DNA of 57,571 bases from Xanthobacter agilis (lineage in GTDB: Bacteria; Pseudomonadota; Alphaproteobacteria; Rhizobiales; Xanthobacteraceae). This document shows, piece after piece, positions 48,504 to 57,246 of the stretch. Location of the stretch: assembly GCF_021730435.1 (NCBI RefSeq), contig NZ_JABWGX010000030.1, forward strand, positions 1 to 57,571. The letters are read 5' to 3'. The notes under the pieces were generated by a model. It saw only the letters and a list, made by a program, of their open reading frames with translations. It searched no databases and was not told where the DNA came from. The position numbers and the translations under genes are program-made. The number at the start of each line of letters is the position of its first letter. Within the stretch, counting starts at the first letter, position 1.

Positions 48504-49760
48504 ATGCTCACTGACATGGCCATCAAGAGACTGAAACCAAAGGATAAATTGTACAAGGTGGCCGATCGTGACGGTATGTACGTTTCCGTCGCCACAACAG
48601 GTCAAATCACCTTCCGGTACGACTACCGTCTGAACGGCCGCCGGGAGACGCTGACGATCGGCCCCTACGGCCCCGATGGCTTCACGCTCGCCGAAGCGCG
48701 CGAGCGCTGCATCGCGGCCCGCAAGCAGGTGGCGGAGGGGCTTTCTCCGGCCCACGAGAAACAGCGCGACAAGCGGCGCAAGGCCATGGAGCGCAGCTTC
48801 GGCGCGGTGAGCGCCTTATGGATTAAGGAAGCGCGCATGGCGGAGAGCACCCGCTCGATGCGCAAGGCCATCCTCGACCGCGACATTCTTCCCGCATGGA
48901 AGAACCGCCTTCTGACCGAGGTGACGCCGGACGATCTGCGACAGCTCTGCGCCAAGGTGAAAGAGCGCGGCGCGCCGGCGACCGCCATCCACGCGCGCGA
49001 CATCGTCAAACAGATCTTCGCCTTCGCCATCCTGCATGGTGAGAAGGTGCCGAACCCGGCCGACGAGGTGGGGCCAGCCTCGATCGCGACCTTCCAGCCG
49101 AAGGACCGGGCGCTGTCGCCGGCCGAAATCAAGATCATGCTGCAGCAGATCGAGCATGTGCCGACCCTGCCGACCATCCGCCTCGGCTTACGCCTGATCC
49201 TGCTCACCATGGTGCGCAAGAGCGAACTGCAGGATGCCACCTGGGACGAGGTGGATTTCGAGAACGCCGTCTGGACGATCCCGAAGGAGCGCATGAAGCG
49301 ATCGAAGGCGCACAACGTCTATCTCGCGCAACAATCGCTCGACATCCTCATCGCCCTGAAGACCTGTGCCGGCAACTCGCGCTTCCTGTTGCCGTCCCGC
49401 TATGACGCCGACGCCCCCATGTCGCGCGCGACCTTCAATCGCGTGACCACGGCCGTCGTGGCGCGTGCCAAGAAGGAGGGGCTGCCACTGGAGCCGTTCA
49501 CGGTCCACGATCTGCGGCGGACCGGCTCGACCCTCCTGAACGAGATGGGCTTCAACAGCGACTGGATCGAGAAGTGCCTCGCCCATGAGGACGGTCGTTC
49601 ATCGCGCGGCGTCTACAACAAGGCCGAATACGAACCGCAGCGCCGCCACATGCTCCAGGAATGGGCCGACATGATCGACGCCTGGGTGAACGGCCAGAAG
49701 CGGGCACCGACGCTGTTGCCGCAGTCAATGCCGTTCATGGGCGCTGAGGCGGTGTCGTGA
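48504..49760 (+). CDS. P4-type tyrosine integrase
   Basis: Site-specific recombinase of 418 residues that would catalyse integration at guaA. ATG 48504 (MLTDMAIKRLKPKDKLY) is the usual start for the family; the frame is open back to 48432 but across the repeats. The N-terminal arm-binding DUF4102 domain covers residues ~1-85 (YVSVATTGQITFRYDYRLNG), followed by the core-binding SAM-like domain and the catalytic domain: Arg in LLTMVRKSELQDATW, HxxR in TVHDLRRTGSTLL, His in KCLAHEDG and Tyr in RGVYNKAEY. All catalytic residues are present. Confidence 0.93.
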   Translation: MLTDMAIKRLKPKDKLYKVADRDGMYVSVATTGQITFRYDYRLNGRRETLTIGPYGPDGFTLAEARERCIAARKQVAEGLSPAHEKQRDKRRKAMERSFGAVSALWIKEARMAESTRSMRKAILDRDILPAWKNRLLTEVTPDDLRQLCAKVKERGAPATAIHARDIVKQIFAFAILHGEKVPNPADEVGPASIATFQPKDRALSPAEIKIMLQQIEHVPTLPTIRLGLRLILLTMVRKSELQDATWDEVDFENAVWTIPKERMKRSKAHNVYLAQQSLDILIALKTCAGNSRFLLPSRYDADAPMSRATFNRVTTAVVARAKKEGLPLEPFTVHDLRRTGSTLLNEMGFNSDWIEKCLAHEDGRSSRGVYNKAEYEPQRRHMLQEWADMIDAWVNGQKRAPTLLPQSMPFMGAEAVS

Positions 49761-49975
49761 CTCCGTATTGCCGTTGAAGATGTCGACCATTGCCTCCCCC
49801 GTTCGTCGCAGAATTAGTCAAGAGGCTTGGCACCCCTGAACTGCGAACAATAATCGCTAGGGAGTTCTTTCTACGACTGAACTTACCTCACCGTGCGCGA
49901 CAATGGCGTGAAAATTCAGCGTGCGGCTGCTACATTCATACACGCTAGGCGGCGAAGAACGCTTGGGGAGGGGCC

Positions 49976-52090
49976 ATGAAACTGAGCGCAATTGCCATCC
50001 GAAACTTTCGGCGCCTTGAGGACGTCTCGATTGATATCGAAGAAAAGGAAACGATCTTCGTCGGGCCGAACAACAGCGGCAAAACATCGGCTACCGCGAT
50101 CTTCCGATGCTTCCTTGGCGGTCGTGAGTTCAGGATCTACGACTTCTCGGTCGCGCGGATGGCCGACTTCGAGAAGTTCGTGGAATCCGGCAATCCCGCG
50201 GATCTCCCACAGATCAGTTTGGACCTGTGGTTCACGATCGATCCGAACACCATTGCGTTTGGGCGGGTGTTCACCCTCCTGCCGAGCCTGTCCGACTTCA
50301 CACGCGTGGGGTTCCGGCTTTCGTACGGGATTGACGATGCCAAAAAGCTGCGCGAGCAATATTTCGCCGCCTATCCGTTGACCGACGGGACACGATCAAA
50401 GACGCTTTTCCAATACCTCGCAACGGACAACAATCTCGCCCGGCATTCGCTGGTCCGCTATGCCTCGCTAGAGGAAAAGGCGGTCGAGGGCAGCGTGGTC
50501 GAGGTTGTTGCCACCCCGCTCGAGCCTGAGGAGGGCAAGCGCCTCGTCCGGAATCTCGTGCGGGTCGAGTTCGTGGACGCGCAACGAAATATCAATGACG
50601 ATGATAGCAGCCGCAGCAACCGTCTCTCGGCTGCGTTCGCAGCCTACTATAGGAAGAACCTTGAACAGGCCGATCAGGCTGCCGAGGCACACAAGGTCAT
50701 AGATGAGAATAACCGGCAGTTGACCGGGCACTATAAGACGCAGTTTGCCCCTCTGATCGGCCTTATTGCAGGTCTCGGAGTACCATCAGTGAATGATCGC
50801 GAGCTTCGCATCATCTCATCGCTGAGCCCCGAAACCGCGCTGCGCGGCAATACCGAGTTGCTCTATGTCGACCCTGGCCGGAAGCATGAGCTACCGGAGC
50901 TCTATAACGGTCTCGGGTTCAAGAACCTGATCTACATGGCCATTCAGGCTAGGCACTTCCATTCGCAATGGCTTATGACGGCCGAGAGTCGGCCCTTGTG
51001 CCTCCTCATCTTCATCGAGGAACCCGAGGTTCACCTTCACGCGCAGGTGCAACAGACTTTCATCGCGAATATCTGGAGCGTTATCGACCAGTCCGCCAAG
51101 GACGCGAAGCAGCCCGACTTGGTTCCGCAGCTTGTCGTGACAACCCATTCGTCGCACATCCTCGACGCTGTCGACTTTGAGAAAGTCCGCTATTTCCAAC
51201 GATGCCACTTGACCGGCGAGGAGGCGCACGAGGGAATTCGCAACGCCTCTGCTGTTCGAAGCCTTCGCGCCTTCCGGCCGGAAGCGGACGTCATCGACGG
51301 TGCCACGATCTCGCCTGAACAGGCGCTCGCGTTCCTGAAGCGATATCTCCGCCTCACGCATTGTGACCTATTTTTCGCGGACGCCGCTATCCTGGTGGAA
51401 GGCGCCGTCGAAAAGTTGCTGATGCCCTCGATGATAGAAACATCGGCCAAGCGGCTGCGAACCACCTACCTTACCGTCTTGGAAGTCGGCGGGGCCTATG
51501 CGCACCGCTTCGAGGGATTGCTCGCCTATCTGCGCATCCCATACCTCATAATTACCGATCTCGATTCCGTCGTTCCGACCGGATACCCGAGCGCGTGCCG
51601 CGCTGATGTCACCGGCGCCCGCACGTCGAATGCGTCCCTGAAATCGCTGTGCGGCAAAGAAACGGTCGCCGATCTGATCGCGATGTCGCAGGCCGAAAAG
51701 ATCGTCGTAGCCAAGGATCGCTGCGTGGCTTTTCAGATGGACGTTAAGGTTAGTGAGAACGGCGTCAACCTCGCGATGCGCCCACGCACGCTCGAGGAGG
51801 CAATCGCGTATGAGAATTTCGCCCGCATCAGATCCAAGGCGATTAGCATCGGTATCGATATCCCCGCCGCGCTGCCGGACGCGTATCAGGCGCTCTATGA
51901 CCGTATTCGCTCGGAGAACTTCAAGAAGACGGATTTCGCGATGAGCCTGTTGGCGGGCACCGCCGACTGGAATGTGCCGGCCTATATCGCAGAGGGCTTG
52001 GAATGGCTCGAATTGCGCCTGTGCGGGCCGGCACCTGAGCCCAGCAATTCGTCGGCCGTGCCGCCGAGCATTGTCACCGGCGAGGTATGA
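49976..52090 (+). CDS. gajA: GajA-like OLD-family ATPase/TOPRIM nuclease
   Basis: Nuclease subunit of a Gabija-type anti-phage system; in studied systems GajA nicks DNA when nucleotide levels fall. 704 residues. The ABC-type ATPase has Walker A at residues ~30-37 (VGPNNSGKTSATA), Walker B in LLIFIEEPEVHLHAQVQ and the H-loop in VVTTHSSHILDAV. The TOPRIM domain follows: ILVEGAVEKLL with Glu475 and Glu479, LIITDLDSV with Asp528 and Asp530, and a later Lys in KIVVAKDR. The prototype from Bacillus cereus has 578 residues, so extra sequence is present here. A strong GGGGAGGGG ribosome site precedes the ATG. It overlaps the helicase gene by 4 bp. Confidence 0.9.
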   Translation: MKLSAIAIRNFRRLEDVSIDIEEKETIFVGPNNSGKTSATAIFRCFLGGREFRIYDFSVARMADFEKFVESGNPADLPQISLDLWFTIDPNTIAFGRVFTLLPSLSDFTRVGFRLSYGIDDAKKLREQYFAAYPLTDGTRSKTLFQYLATDNNLARHSLVRYASLEEKAVEGSVVEVVATPLEPEEGKRLVRNLVRVEFVDAQRNINDDDSSRSNRLSAAFAAYYRKNLEQADQAAEAHKVIDENNRQLTGHYKTQFAPLIGLIAGLGVPSVNDRELRIISSLSPETALRGNTELLYVDPGRKHELPELYNGLGFKNLIYMAIQARHFHSQWLMTAESRPLCLLIFIEEPEVHLHAQVQQTFIANIWSVIDQSAKDAKQPDLVPQLVVTTHSSHILDAVDFEKVRYFQRCHLTGEEAHEGIRNASAVRSLRAFRPEADVIDGATISPEQALAFLKRYLRLTHCDLFFADAAILVEGAVEKLLMPSMIETSAKRLRTTYLTVLEVGGAYAHRFEGLLAYLRIPYLIITDLDSVVPTGYPSACRADVTGARTSNASLKSLCGKETVADLIAMSQAEKIVVAKDRCVAFQMDVKVSENGVNLAMRPRTLEEAIAYENFARIRSKAISIGIDIPAALPDAYQALYDRIRSENFKKTDFAMSLLAGTADWNVPAYIAEGLEWLELRLCGPAPEPSNSSAVPPSIVTGEV

Positions 52091-53931
52091 TCATGGCGGA
52101 GAAGATCGAGACTGACGCCGACAAGGCGGTCCGTGCATGCCTAGACAGTCATCGAAGCTTCGCCCTGATAGCGGGAGCTGGTTCGGGAAAAACCAGCTCA
52201 CTTGTCGAGGCGCTGGAGCGCATCCGCGAGCGGGAGGGGCGGCCCCTCCGCCAAAACAGTCAGCGTGTCGCGTGCATTACATTCACCAAGCGCGCGGTCG
52301 AGGTGATCAAGACACGCCTCGGTTTTGATGATCTCTATTTCGTATCGACTTTGCACAGCTTCGTGTGGGACCAGATCGGTCGCTTCCAATCCGATATTCG
52401 TGAGGCGCTACGTGAGCACCGGTTGCCGGCACTGATCGCGAAGGAGCGCGAAAAGGATAATGGCGGGGCGAGCCGGACTGCGCAGGAGGCGCGGGCTAGG
52501 GCGGATCGGTTCGAGCAGGAATTGGCGGCACTCGAGTCCGTTGCGCGCTTCGAATATACAGACACCAGGTTCGGAGACTATACAAACGGAAAGCTGGGTC
52601 ATGACGACATCATCGAAGTCGCAGGCTATCTCTTTGAGAAAAATGTTACGTTCAGGCGCATCACAGGGCTGCGCTTCCCGTACATCTTCGTCGACGAGGC
52701 CCAGGACACGTTCGAGGGGATCGTCGCAGGGCTGAATCTTGTCGGCGCCGGTGACGGGCTTCCGGTCGTTGGTTATTTTGGCGATCCATGGCAGCAAATC
52801 TATGATCGTAGCGCCGGGACCTTCGCACCGCCTGCCAATGGCGAAACCATCACCAAGACTGAGAATTTCCGTTGCTCGGAAAGCGTCATCCGGCTGCTCA
52901 ACGCCTTTCGCCAGGACGTGAAGCAATATGCCGCGGGCGAGAACAGGGGCCGGAAGGGCAGCGTCCTGTTCCGCCTCGTGAGGGCGGAGAAGCCCGAAGG
53001 TCCACGCAATACCTACACGGACGCGCAGATTGTGCGTGCCTTGGAGCGGATGGATGCGGCAGTGACCGAATGGGGCTGGAGCAACCGGGATGACGTCATA
53101 AGACTGTTCCTTGCTCGCCAGATGATCGCGCGGCGGATGGGCTTCGCCGATCTGAACCGCCTGTTCAACGGGACGTACGCCTCCTCGCGTGCCGAAGACC
53201 AGTTCGAGGCGGGAGAGCATTCTCTCCTTCTGCCGCTAACGACGACGGTACTTCCGCTGATCGTGGCGCATGAAGCAGGTGACAGCCGCCGGATCATCGA
53301 CGTTCTCAGGCGCGATAGTCCGGCATTCGCGGTGGATGGTGTCAATGCGGCAAACACGCTGAAGACGATGATCGACACCTCCGTCACACTGGTCGACCAA
53401 CTTGCGTCTCTTTGGGGATCGGCAACGATCGGCGACGTGCTCCGATTCTGTGTCGATAAGCAGATTGTCCACGCGTCAGATCGTTTGCGCGGTCATCTTG
53501 AGCGTCCGCCCCGCGCAGAGGAATACGATGAAGCGCAGCACAGCGTTGATAAGGGGGATTGGCTCGCCGATGCGTTCTTCAAAATGGCGACCACCGAACT
53601 TCGTCCCTACTCGGCGTTCATCGCGAACAACACAGCCTACAGCACGCAGCATGGCGTCAAGGGGGAGGAATACTCCAAGGTCATGGTCGTGTATGATGAT
53701 GTCGAGGCGAACTGGAACAACTACAGCTTCGGGAAGATATTGACTCCGGGAACAGCTGGGGAGCCCACGGAGGGGCAACTCTCCCGTGGCCGTAAGCTCG
53801 TCTATGTCTCGTTCTCTCGCGCGCTCGAGGATCTCCGGGTGTTGTTCTTCTCCAGAGACCCTGACGCGGCCCGGCAGGAACTGATCGACAAGAAGTTGCT
53901 AGAGCCAAGCCAGATCGAGGTGGTCGCATAG
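52087..53931 (+). CDS. gajB: GajB-like UvrD-family helicase
   Basis: Superfamily 1A helicase partner of GajA; GajB is thought to sense DNA ends or termini made during phage replication and to activate GajA. 614 residues, longer than the ~494 of the prototype. Motifs in order: Walker A IAGAGSGKTSSLV (residues ~29-37), Ia ITFTKRAVEVI, Walker B FVDEAQDTFEG (Asp203, Glu204), III GYFGDPWQQIYD, IV TENFRCSESVIRLLN, V QHGVKGEEYSKVMV and VI LVYVSFSRALEDL. The ATG overlaps the gajA stop (ATGA), so the two are cotranslated. ATG 52093 is a possible second start. Confidence 0.9.
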   Translation: MIMAEKIETDADKAVRACLDSHRSFALIAGAGSGKTSSLVEALERIREREGRPLRQNSQRVACITFTKRAVEVIKTRLGFDDLYFVSTLHSFVWDQIGRFQSDIREALREHRLPALIAKEREKDNGGASRTAQEARARADRFEQELAALESVARFEYTDTRFGDYTNGKLGHDDIIEVAGYLFEKNVTFRRITGLRFPYIFVDEAQDTFEGIVAGLNLVGAGDGLPVVGYFGDPWQQIYDRSAGTFAPPANGETITKTENFRCSESVIRLLNAFRQDVKQYAAGENRGRKGSVLFRLVRAEKPEGPRNTYTDAQIVRALERMDAAVTEWGWSNRDDVIRLFLARQMIARRMGFADLNRLFNGTYASSRAEDQFEAGEHSLLLPLTTTVLPLIVAHEAGDSRRIIDVLRRDSPAFAVDGVNAANTLKTMIDTSVTLVDQLASLWGSATIGDVLRFCVDKQIVHASDRLRGHLERPPRAEEYDEAQHSVDKGDWLADAFFKMATTELRPYSAFIANNTAYSTQHGVKGEEYSKVMVVYDDVEANWNNYSFGKILTPGTAGEPTEGQLSRGRKLVYVSFSRALEDLRVLFFSRDPDAARQELIDKKLLEPSQIEVVA

Positions 53932-54197
53932 GCAACGCTCAATCGCGAGCCTACATTTCGGGAAAGTACCGTCACGTCCCTTGACCCAATCTGCCACGAC
54001 TGCGCTCCCGATCGGATCGTTAGCCGCTCATTCCTGCGGTTGAAACGCGCGGATGACCACCGACCTAAGCTCTTGTTGGCGAGACAATCGTCTCGCTTGC
54101 CAAAGGGCGCAAAAAACGGATGCGCGTCCTTCTTCAAGCTGGCATATGAATGCTGCCGAATCGAGTGAGCTTTTACTTCTATATTCAAGTAGTTCCG
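53932..54197. other. Spacer downstream of the Gabija-like pair
   Basis: About 266 bp with no gene I can support. It holds an inverted copy of TGACGGTA (53967-53974) and a hairpin at 54076-54103 (7-bp GCGAGAC/GTCTCGC stem with a short extension and AATC loop), which could end the gajAB transcript. Short open frames here on both strands have no recognisable features. Confidence 0.5.
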
Positions 54198-54620
54198 TTA
54201 CCTCCGGCGTGAAGTGGGCGCTGTCGCTGTCACCACTTCTGATTGCTGAAGCGCCCCCTTGACCGGGCGCGTGCGCCGCTGATGAACATCCGGTGTAGGT
54301 GCTTTGCGAAAGGTGTCCGCTTCCGATGCGTGGCGTCGTTCGTCGAGCCACGCTTCAACCTCGGCCAAATCCCACACCACGCAACGCGAAGTCAGAAAGA
54401 AGCGCTTTGGGAACTCGCCGCGCTGTTCCATCTCGTAGATCGTCGTGTCAGCGAGTGGCACGATTTTGCGAAGCTCTGGGCGACGGATAACGCGCTTGAA
54501 CAGGTCGGCAGGTGGCCGAAACCGTTTGGAGGTGGTTTCGGCCGGTCCTTTGACGGAAGGCTGCGTGGTCTCGACGTCCAGAGCTTTATCTTCGTGAGGA
54601 ATGGTTTGTTCGCGTCGCAT
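54198..54620 (-). CDS. AlpA-like DNA-binding protein
   Basis: Small MerR-like helix-turn-helix protein of 140 residues from ATG 54620, chosen because GAAGG lies eight bases upstream; the open frame upstream is not conserved. The core, VIRRPELRKIVPLADTTIYE then QRGEFPKRFFLTSRCVVWDL and EVEAWLDERR, is the pattern of AlpA, an activator of excision in prophage CP4-57. Its N- and C-terminal tails (Thr/Pro and Arg rich) are extra. It could act as excisionase or excision regulator for the island. The gene runs towards gajB. Confidence 0.85.
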   Translation of the reverse strand: MRREQTIPHEDKALDVETTQPSVKGPAETTSKRFRPPADLFKRVIRRPELRKIVPLADTTIYEMEQRGEFPKRFFLTSRCVVWDLAEVEAWLDERRHASEADTFRKAPTPDVHQRRTRPVKGALQQSEVVTATAPTSRRR

Positions 54621-54751
54621 GTCGATCGCCTTCGATCGCTGTGGAATGACTGCGACCAAGGTGATGTATCTTGCTCGTGTATTGAAGGCGTCTGGCGTCG
54701 GCGGGCGGGAAACGGCGGCGATGGCGAACATTTCGGAGGGGTTGCTCCGCC

Positions 54752-55927
54752 CTATCGTGCGATCGCAGCATAAAGTGCACGGCTGATGTCGGCGGAGAAG
54801 CGGCCGCCATTCGACATGCCTTCGAGCGCGGTGTTGGTGAAGGCGACCAGCGTCAGATCCTTGCTGGGATCGACGAACCAGCTATGACCATAGGCGCCAC
54901 CCCACCGCCAAGTGCCTGGGGACTCGGTCACACTGGCGGCTTCCGCATCGCGCAGGATCGAGAAGCCGAGACCATAGCCCCAGCCGGGTGAGCCTTCGAT
55001 ATCGAGCCCGGCAATCTGATCGCGTGCCATGTCCGCGACCTGTTCGGGCGCCATCAACGGCCCGCCGCTCGATCGCAGCGCTTCGAGCAGGGCCATCGTG
55101 TCGAGGGCCGAGCCGATCATGCCGGCGCCGCCGGACGGAAAGGCTTGCGCGTCGAAGGCGCGTGACGGGTCCATGCTGAGGCCGGGGAGACCGGGAAGAA
55201 ACGGTACCTGGTCCGGCTCGCGCATCCGCCGCGGACGCGGGATGTCGTCGGCATAGGCGGCTGCGAGCCGGGTCGTGTCCGGAATCGAGAAGCCGGTGTC
55301 GTTCAGCCCGAGGGGCTCGGTCACCAGCATTTGCACCGCCTGCGGCAGCGCCAACCCCGTCGCGGCCTCGATCAAGGCGCCAGCGACATCGAGGGCGAGC
55401 GAATAGCAAAACCGCGTGCCTGGCCGAAACAGCAACGGCACCCCGGCGAGGCGGGAGAGGTTCTCGGCCAGCGTGATGCCGGTTCGGTCCATGCCATCTG
55501 AGACGCCGGCTCGATGCAGCGGCCCATCATCCGCCTCCAGAAAGCCGTAGCCAAGGCCGGACGTGTGGGTGAGGAGGTGGCGAAGCGAGATCGCGGCGGG
55601 CTCGCCCTCGAAACGCGGTTGGAAGTGCGGAAGCCATTCGGCGATCGGTCGATCGAGATCGAGTTTACCTTGCTCGACCAGGGCCATGGCCGCCGCCGCG
55701 ACGAAGAGCTTGGAGACCGAGGCGAGGCGGAACTGCGCATCTTCGCGCATCGGGAAACCGGTCTCGCGATCTGCCAGGCCGGCGGCCCGGGTGTAGATCG
55801 GCTGGCCGTTCTGGCGCACCAGGACGACGGCGCCGACGATCCGCTCGGCCGCAATCGCCCCATCGATGACGGCGTCGAATCTCGTGGAGAGCGTGGTGGA
55901 AGAAGTCTGAAGAGGGCGTTCGAGCAC
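54752..55927 (-). CDS. Serine hydrolase, beta-lactamase class C-like
   Basis: Penicillin-binding-protein-like esterase/amidase of 391 residues from GTG 55927, chosen because GGAG precedes it; TTG 55948 overlapping the MFS gene is also open. The SxxK nucleophile motif is LASVSKLFVAAAAM, the second-motif Tyr is in RFCYSLALDVAGAL and the third segment is GGAYGHSWFVDPSKDL. No signal peptide is evident, so it is unlikely to be a classical periplasmic beta-lactamase; it is closer to EstB-type esterases. Directly downstream of the MFS gene, probably one operon. Confidence 0.88.
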   Translation of the reverse strand: MLERPLQTSSTTLSTRFDAVIDGAIAAERIVGAVVLVRQNGQPIYTRAAGLADRETGFPMREDAQFRLASVSKLFVAAAAMALVEQGKLDLDRPIAEWLPHFQPRFEGEPAAISLRHLLTHTSGLGYGFLEADDGPLHRAGVSDGMDRTGITLAENLSRLAGVPLLFRPGTRFCYSLALDVAGALIEAATGLALPQAVQMLVTEPLGLNDTGFSIPDTTRLAAAYADDIPRPRRMREPDQVPFLPGLPGLSMDPSRAFDAQAFPSGGAGMIGSALDTMALLEALRSSGGPLMAPEQVADMARDQIAGLDIEGSPGWGYGLGFSILRDAEAASVTESPGTWRWGGAYGHSWFVDPSKDLTLVAFTNTALEGMSNGGRFSADISRALYAAIAR

Positions 55928-55944
55928 GGGAGCTCCGTTTCGGG

Positions 55945-57159
55945 TCAAGGGGCGAAGGAGATGGGAAATCCGTGCCGGTAGGCGCGGTGTGCGGCGATAA
56001 AGGCCGCGGCCAAGAGCAAGAGCGCGACGGGTGCAAAGGCACCGGCTCCAAAATGATCGAGCAACACCCCGCCGATGATGCCGCCGCCGGCGATGGCCGC
56101 GTTCCAGGCGGTGACGAGCATCGATTGGGCGAGGTCGTGCATGTCTCCGGCCGCCTTGGCGAGGGCAGTCTGAAACAGGGTGGCGATGCCGCCAAAGGCG
56201 AGTCCCCAGAGCCCTGCGGCGCTCAAGACGATGGTCGGTGCATGACCGGCGATACCGAGCGCGAGCGCCGCGAGGCCGAACGACGCGATGCTGATCAGCG
56301 TCAGGCTCCTAAGGTGACGGTCGATCAGGACGCCGACGATCCAGATCCCGGCCAGCGCGGCGATTCCGAAGACGAGCAGAGCAAGATCGGTCCTGGTGGC
56401 TCCGCCAATACTGCCGAGCAAAGGGGCGATGTAGGTGTAGAGAATGTTGTGCGCGAGCACGAAAGTCAGAGTGACGAACAGAACCGGCCGGATTCCGGGC
56501 AAGGCGAATACGTGCGTGAGCGGAAGCCGCTCGTCCTCGGTCTGTCCCGGGAAGTCGGGGACTTTCATCGTCACCCAGGCAATCAGGATCAGGGTCAGGC
56601 CGCTCATGACCCCGAACGAAGCCCGCCATCCGATCGCGGCGCCCAGGTATGTTCCTGCCGGAACGCCGAGCGACAGCGCCAGCGGCGTGCCGATCATCGC
56701 GACGGCGATGGCGCGTCCCTTCGATCCTTCCGGCACCATCCGCGCGGCATAGCCGGCGATCAGTGCCCAGAGCAGTCCGGCGGAAACACCAGCGAGGAAC
56801 CGGGCGACGAGCGTCAGTCCATAGCTATCCGATAGCGCCGTCGCCGTGTTCGCCACCGCAAATCCGGAGATGGCGAGGAGCAGGAGCGGCCGTCGCCGCA
56901 TGCCTTGCGTCACGGTCGTCAGGGGAATGGCTGCGGCGAGCGAACCGATGGCGTAGAGCGTGACGAGCTGCCCGGCGAGCGCCTCGGAAACGCTGAGATT
57001 CGCACTGATCTGCGGCAGCAGACCGGCCGGAAGCGCCTCGGTCAGGATGGTGATGAACCCGGCCATCGCGAGCGCCAAGAGGTTCGACCACGGGAATGAA
57101 GCCGAGGTCGGTCGGACGCGGCCGGCCACGTCGTGGGAGCATGTCTTTGTCATGTCCAT
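55945..57159 (-). CDS. MFS efflux transporter (DHA1, AraJ/SotB-like)
   Basis: Inner-membrane exporter of 404 residues with twelve predicted helices. The family pattern includes FITILTEALPAGLLPQISAN at helix 1, VTQGMRRRPLLLLAISGF after helix 2, and the motif AGVSAGLLWALIAGYAARMV. Substrates of this group are sugars or drugs. It is divergent from the LysR gene across 60-87 bp that contain two dyads and precedes the beta-lactamase-like gene in the same direction. Confidence 0.9.
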   Translation of the reverse strand: MDMTKTCSHDVAGRVRPTSASFPWSNLLALAMAGFITILTEALPAGLLPQISANLSVSEALAGQLVTLYAIGSLAAAIPLTTVTQGMRRRPLLLLAISGFAVANTATALSDSYGLTLVARFLAGVSAGLLWALIAGYAARMVPEGSKGRAIAVAMIGTPLALSLGVPAGTYLGAAIGWRASFGVMSGLTLILIAWVTMKVPDFPGQTEDERLPLTHVFALPGIRPVLFVTLTFVLAHNILYTYIAPLLGSIGGATRTDLALLVFGIAALAGIWIVGVLIDRHLRSLTLISIASFGLAALALGIAGHAPTIVLSAAGLWGLAFGGIATLFQTALAKAAGDMHDLAQSMLVTAWNAAIAGGGIIGGVLLDHFGAGAFAPVALLLLAAAFIAAHRAYRHGFPISFAP

Positions 57160-57169
57160 GAGACTAGCG

Positions 57170-57206
57170 GTATCGCCGATACGGAATAATCAGGCTATAA
57201 TTCCGT
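57170..57206. promoter_or_regulatory. Operator dyads between MFS and LysR genes
   Basis: Two inverted repeats in the divergent region: GTATCG-C-CGATAC (57170-57182) and ACGGAAT-N12-ATTCCGT (57181-57206). The second has the arm spacing of LysR-type sites. Both lie between the MFS start (57159) and the LysR start, as expected for control by the adjacent LysR protein. Confidence 0.5.
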
Positions 57207-57246
57207 TGATATCGGACATATGAGTCCGCAATCTCGGAAAGCTGCC

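Larger units (their letters stand above)
48188..54620. mobile_element. Genomic island at guaA (right end unresolved)
   Basis: Minimal extent: integrase, Gabija-like pair and AlpA-like regulator. The DNA has more A/T-ending codons than the flanks, and the spacer after guaA is A/T-rich. The hydrolase/MFS/LysR block to the right may also belong to it; attR was not seen. No conjugation, phage structural or replication genes are present. Confidence 0.65.

Noticed and set aside
49857-50087. Minus-strand frame containing GEVSSVVERTP, a string often seen when a tRNA gene is translated
   Set aside because: The DNA at 49857-49975 does not fold into a tRNA cloverleaf by eye and has no CCA or TpsiC arm.
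53802-54351. Minus-strand frames downstream of and overlapping gajB
   Set aside because: No family resemblance and overlap with the well-supported helicase 3' end; considered non-coding.
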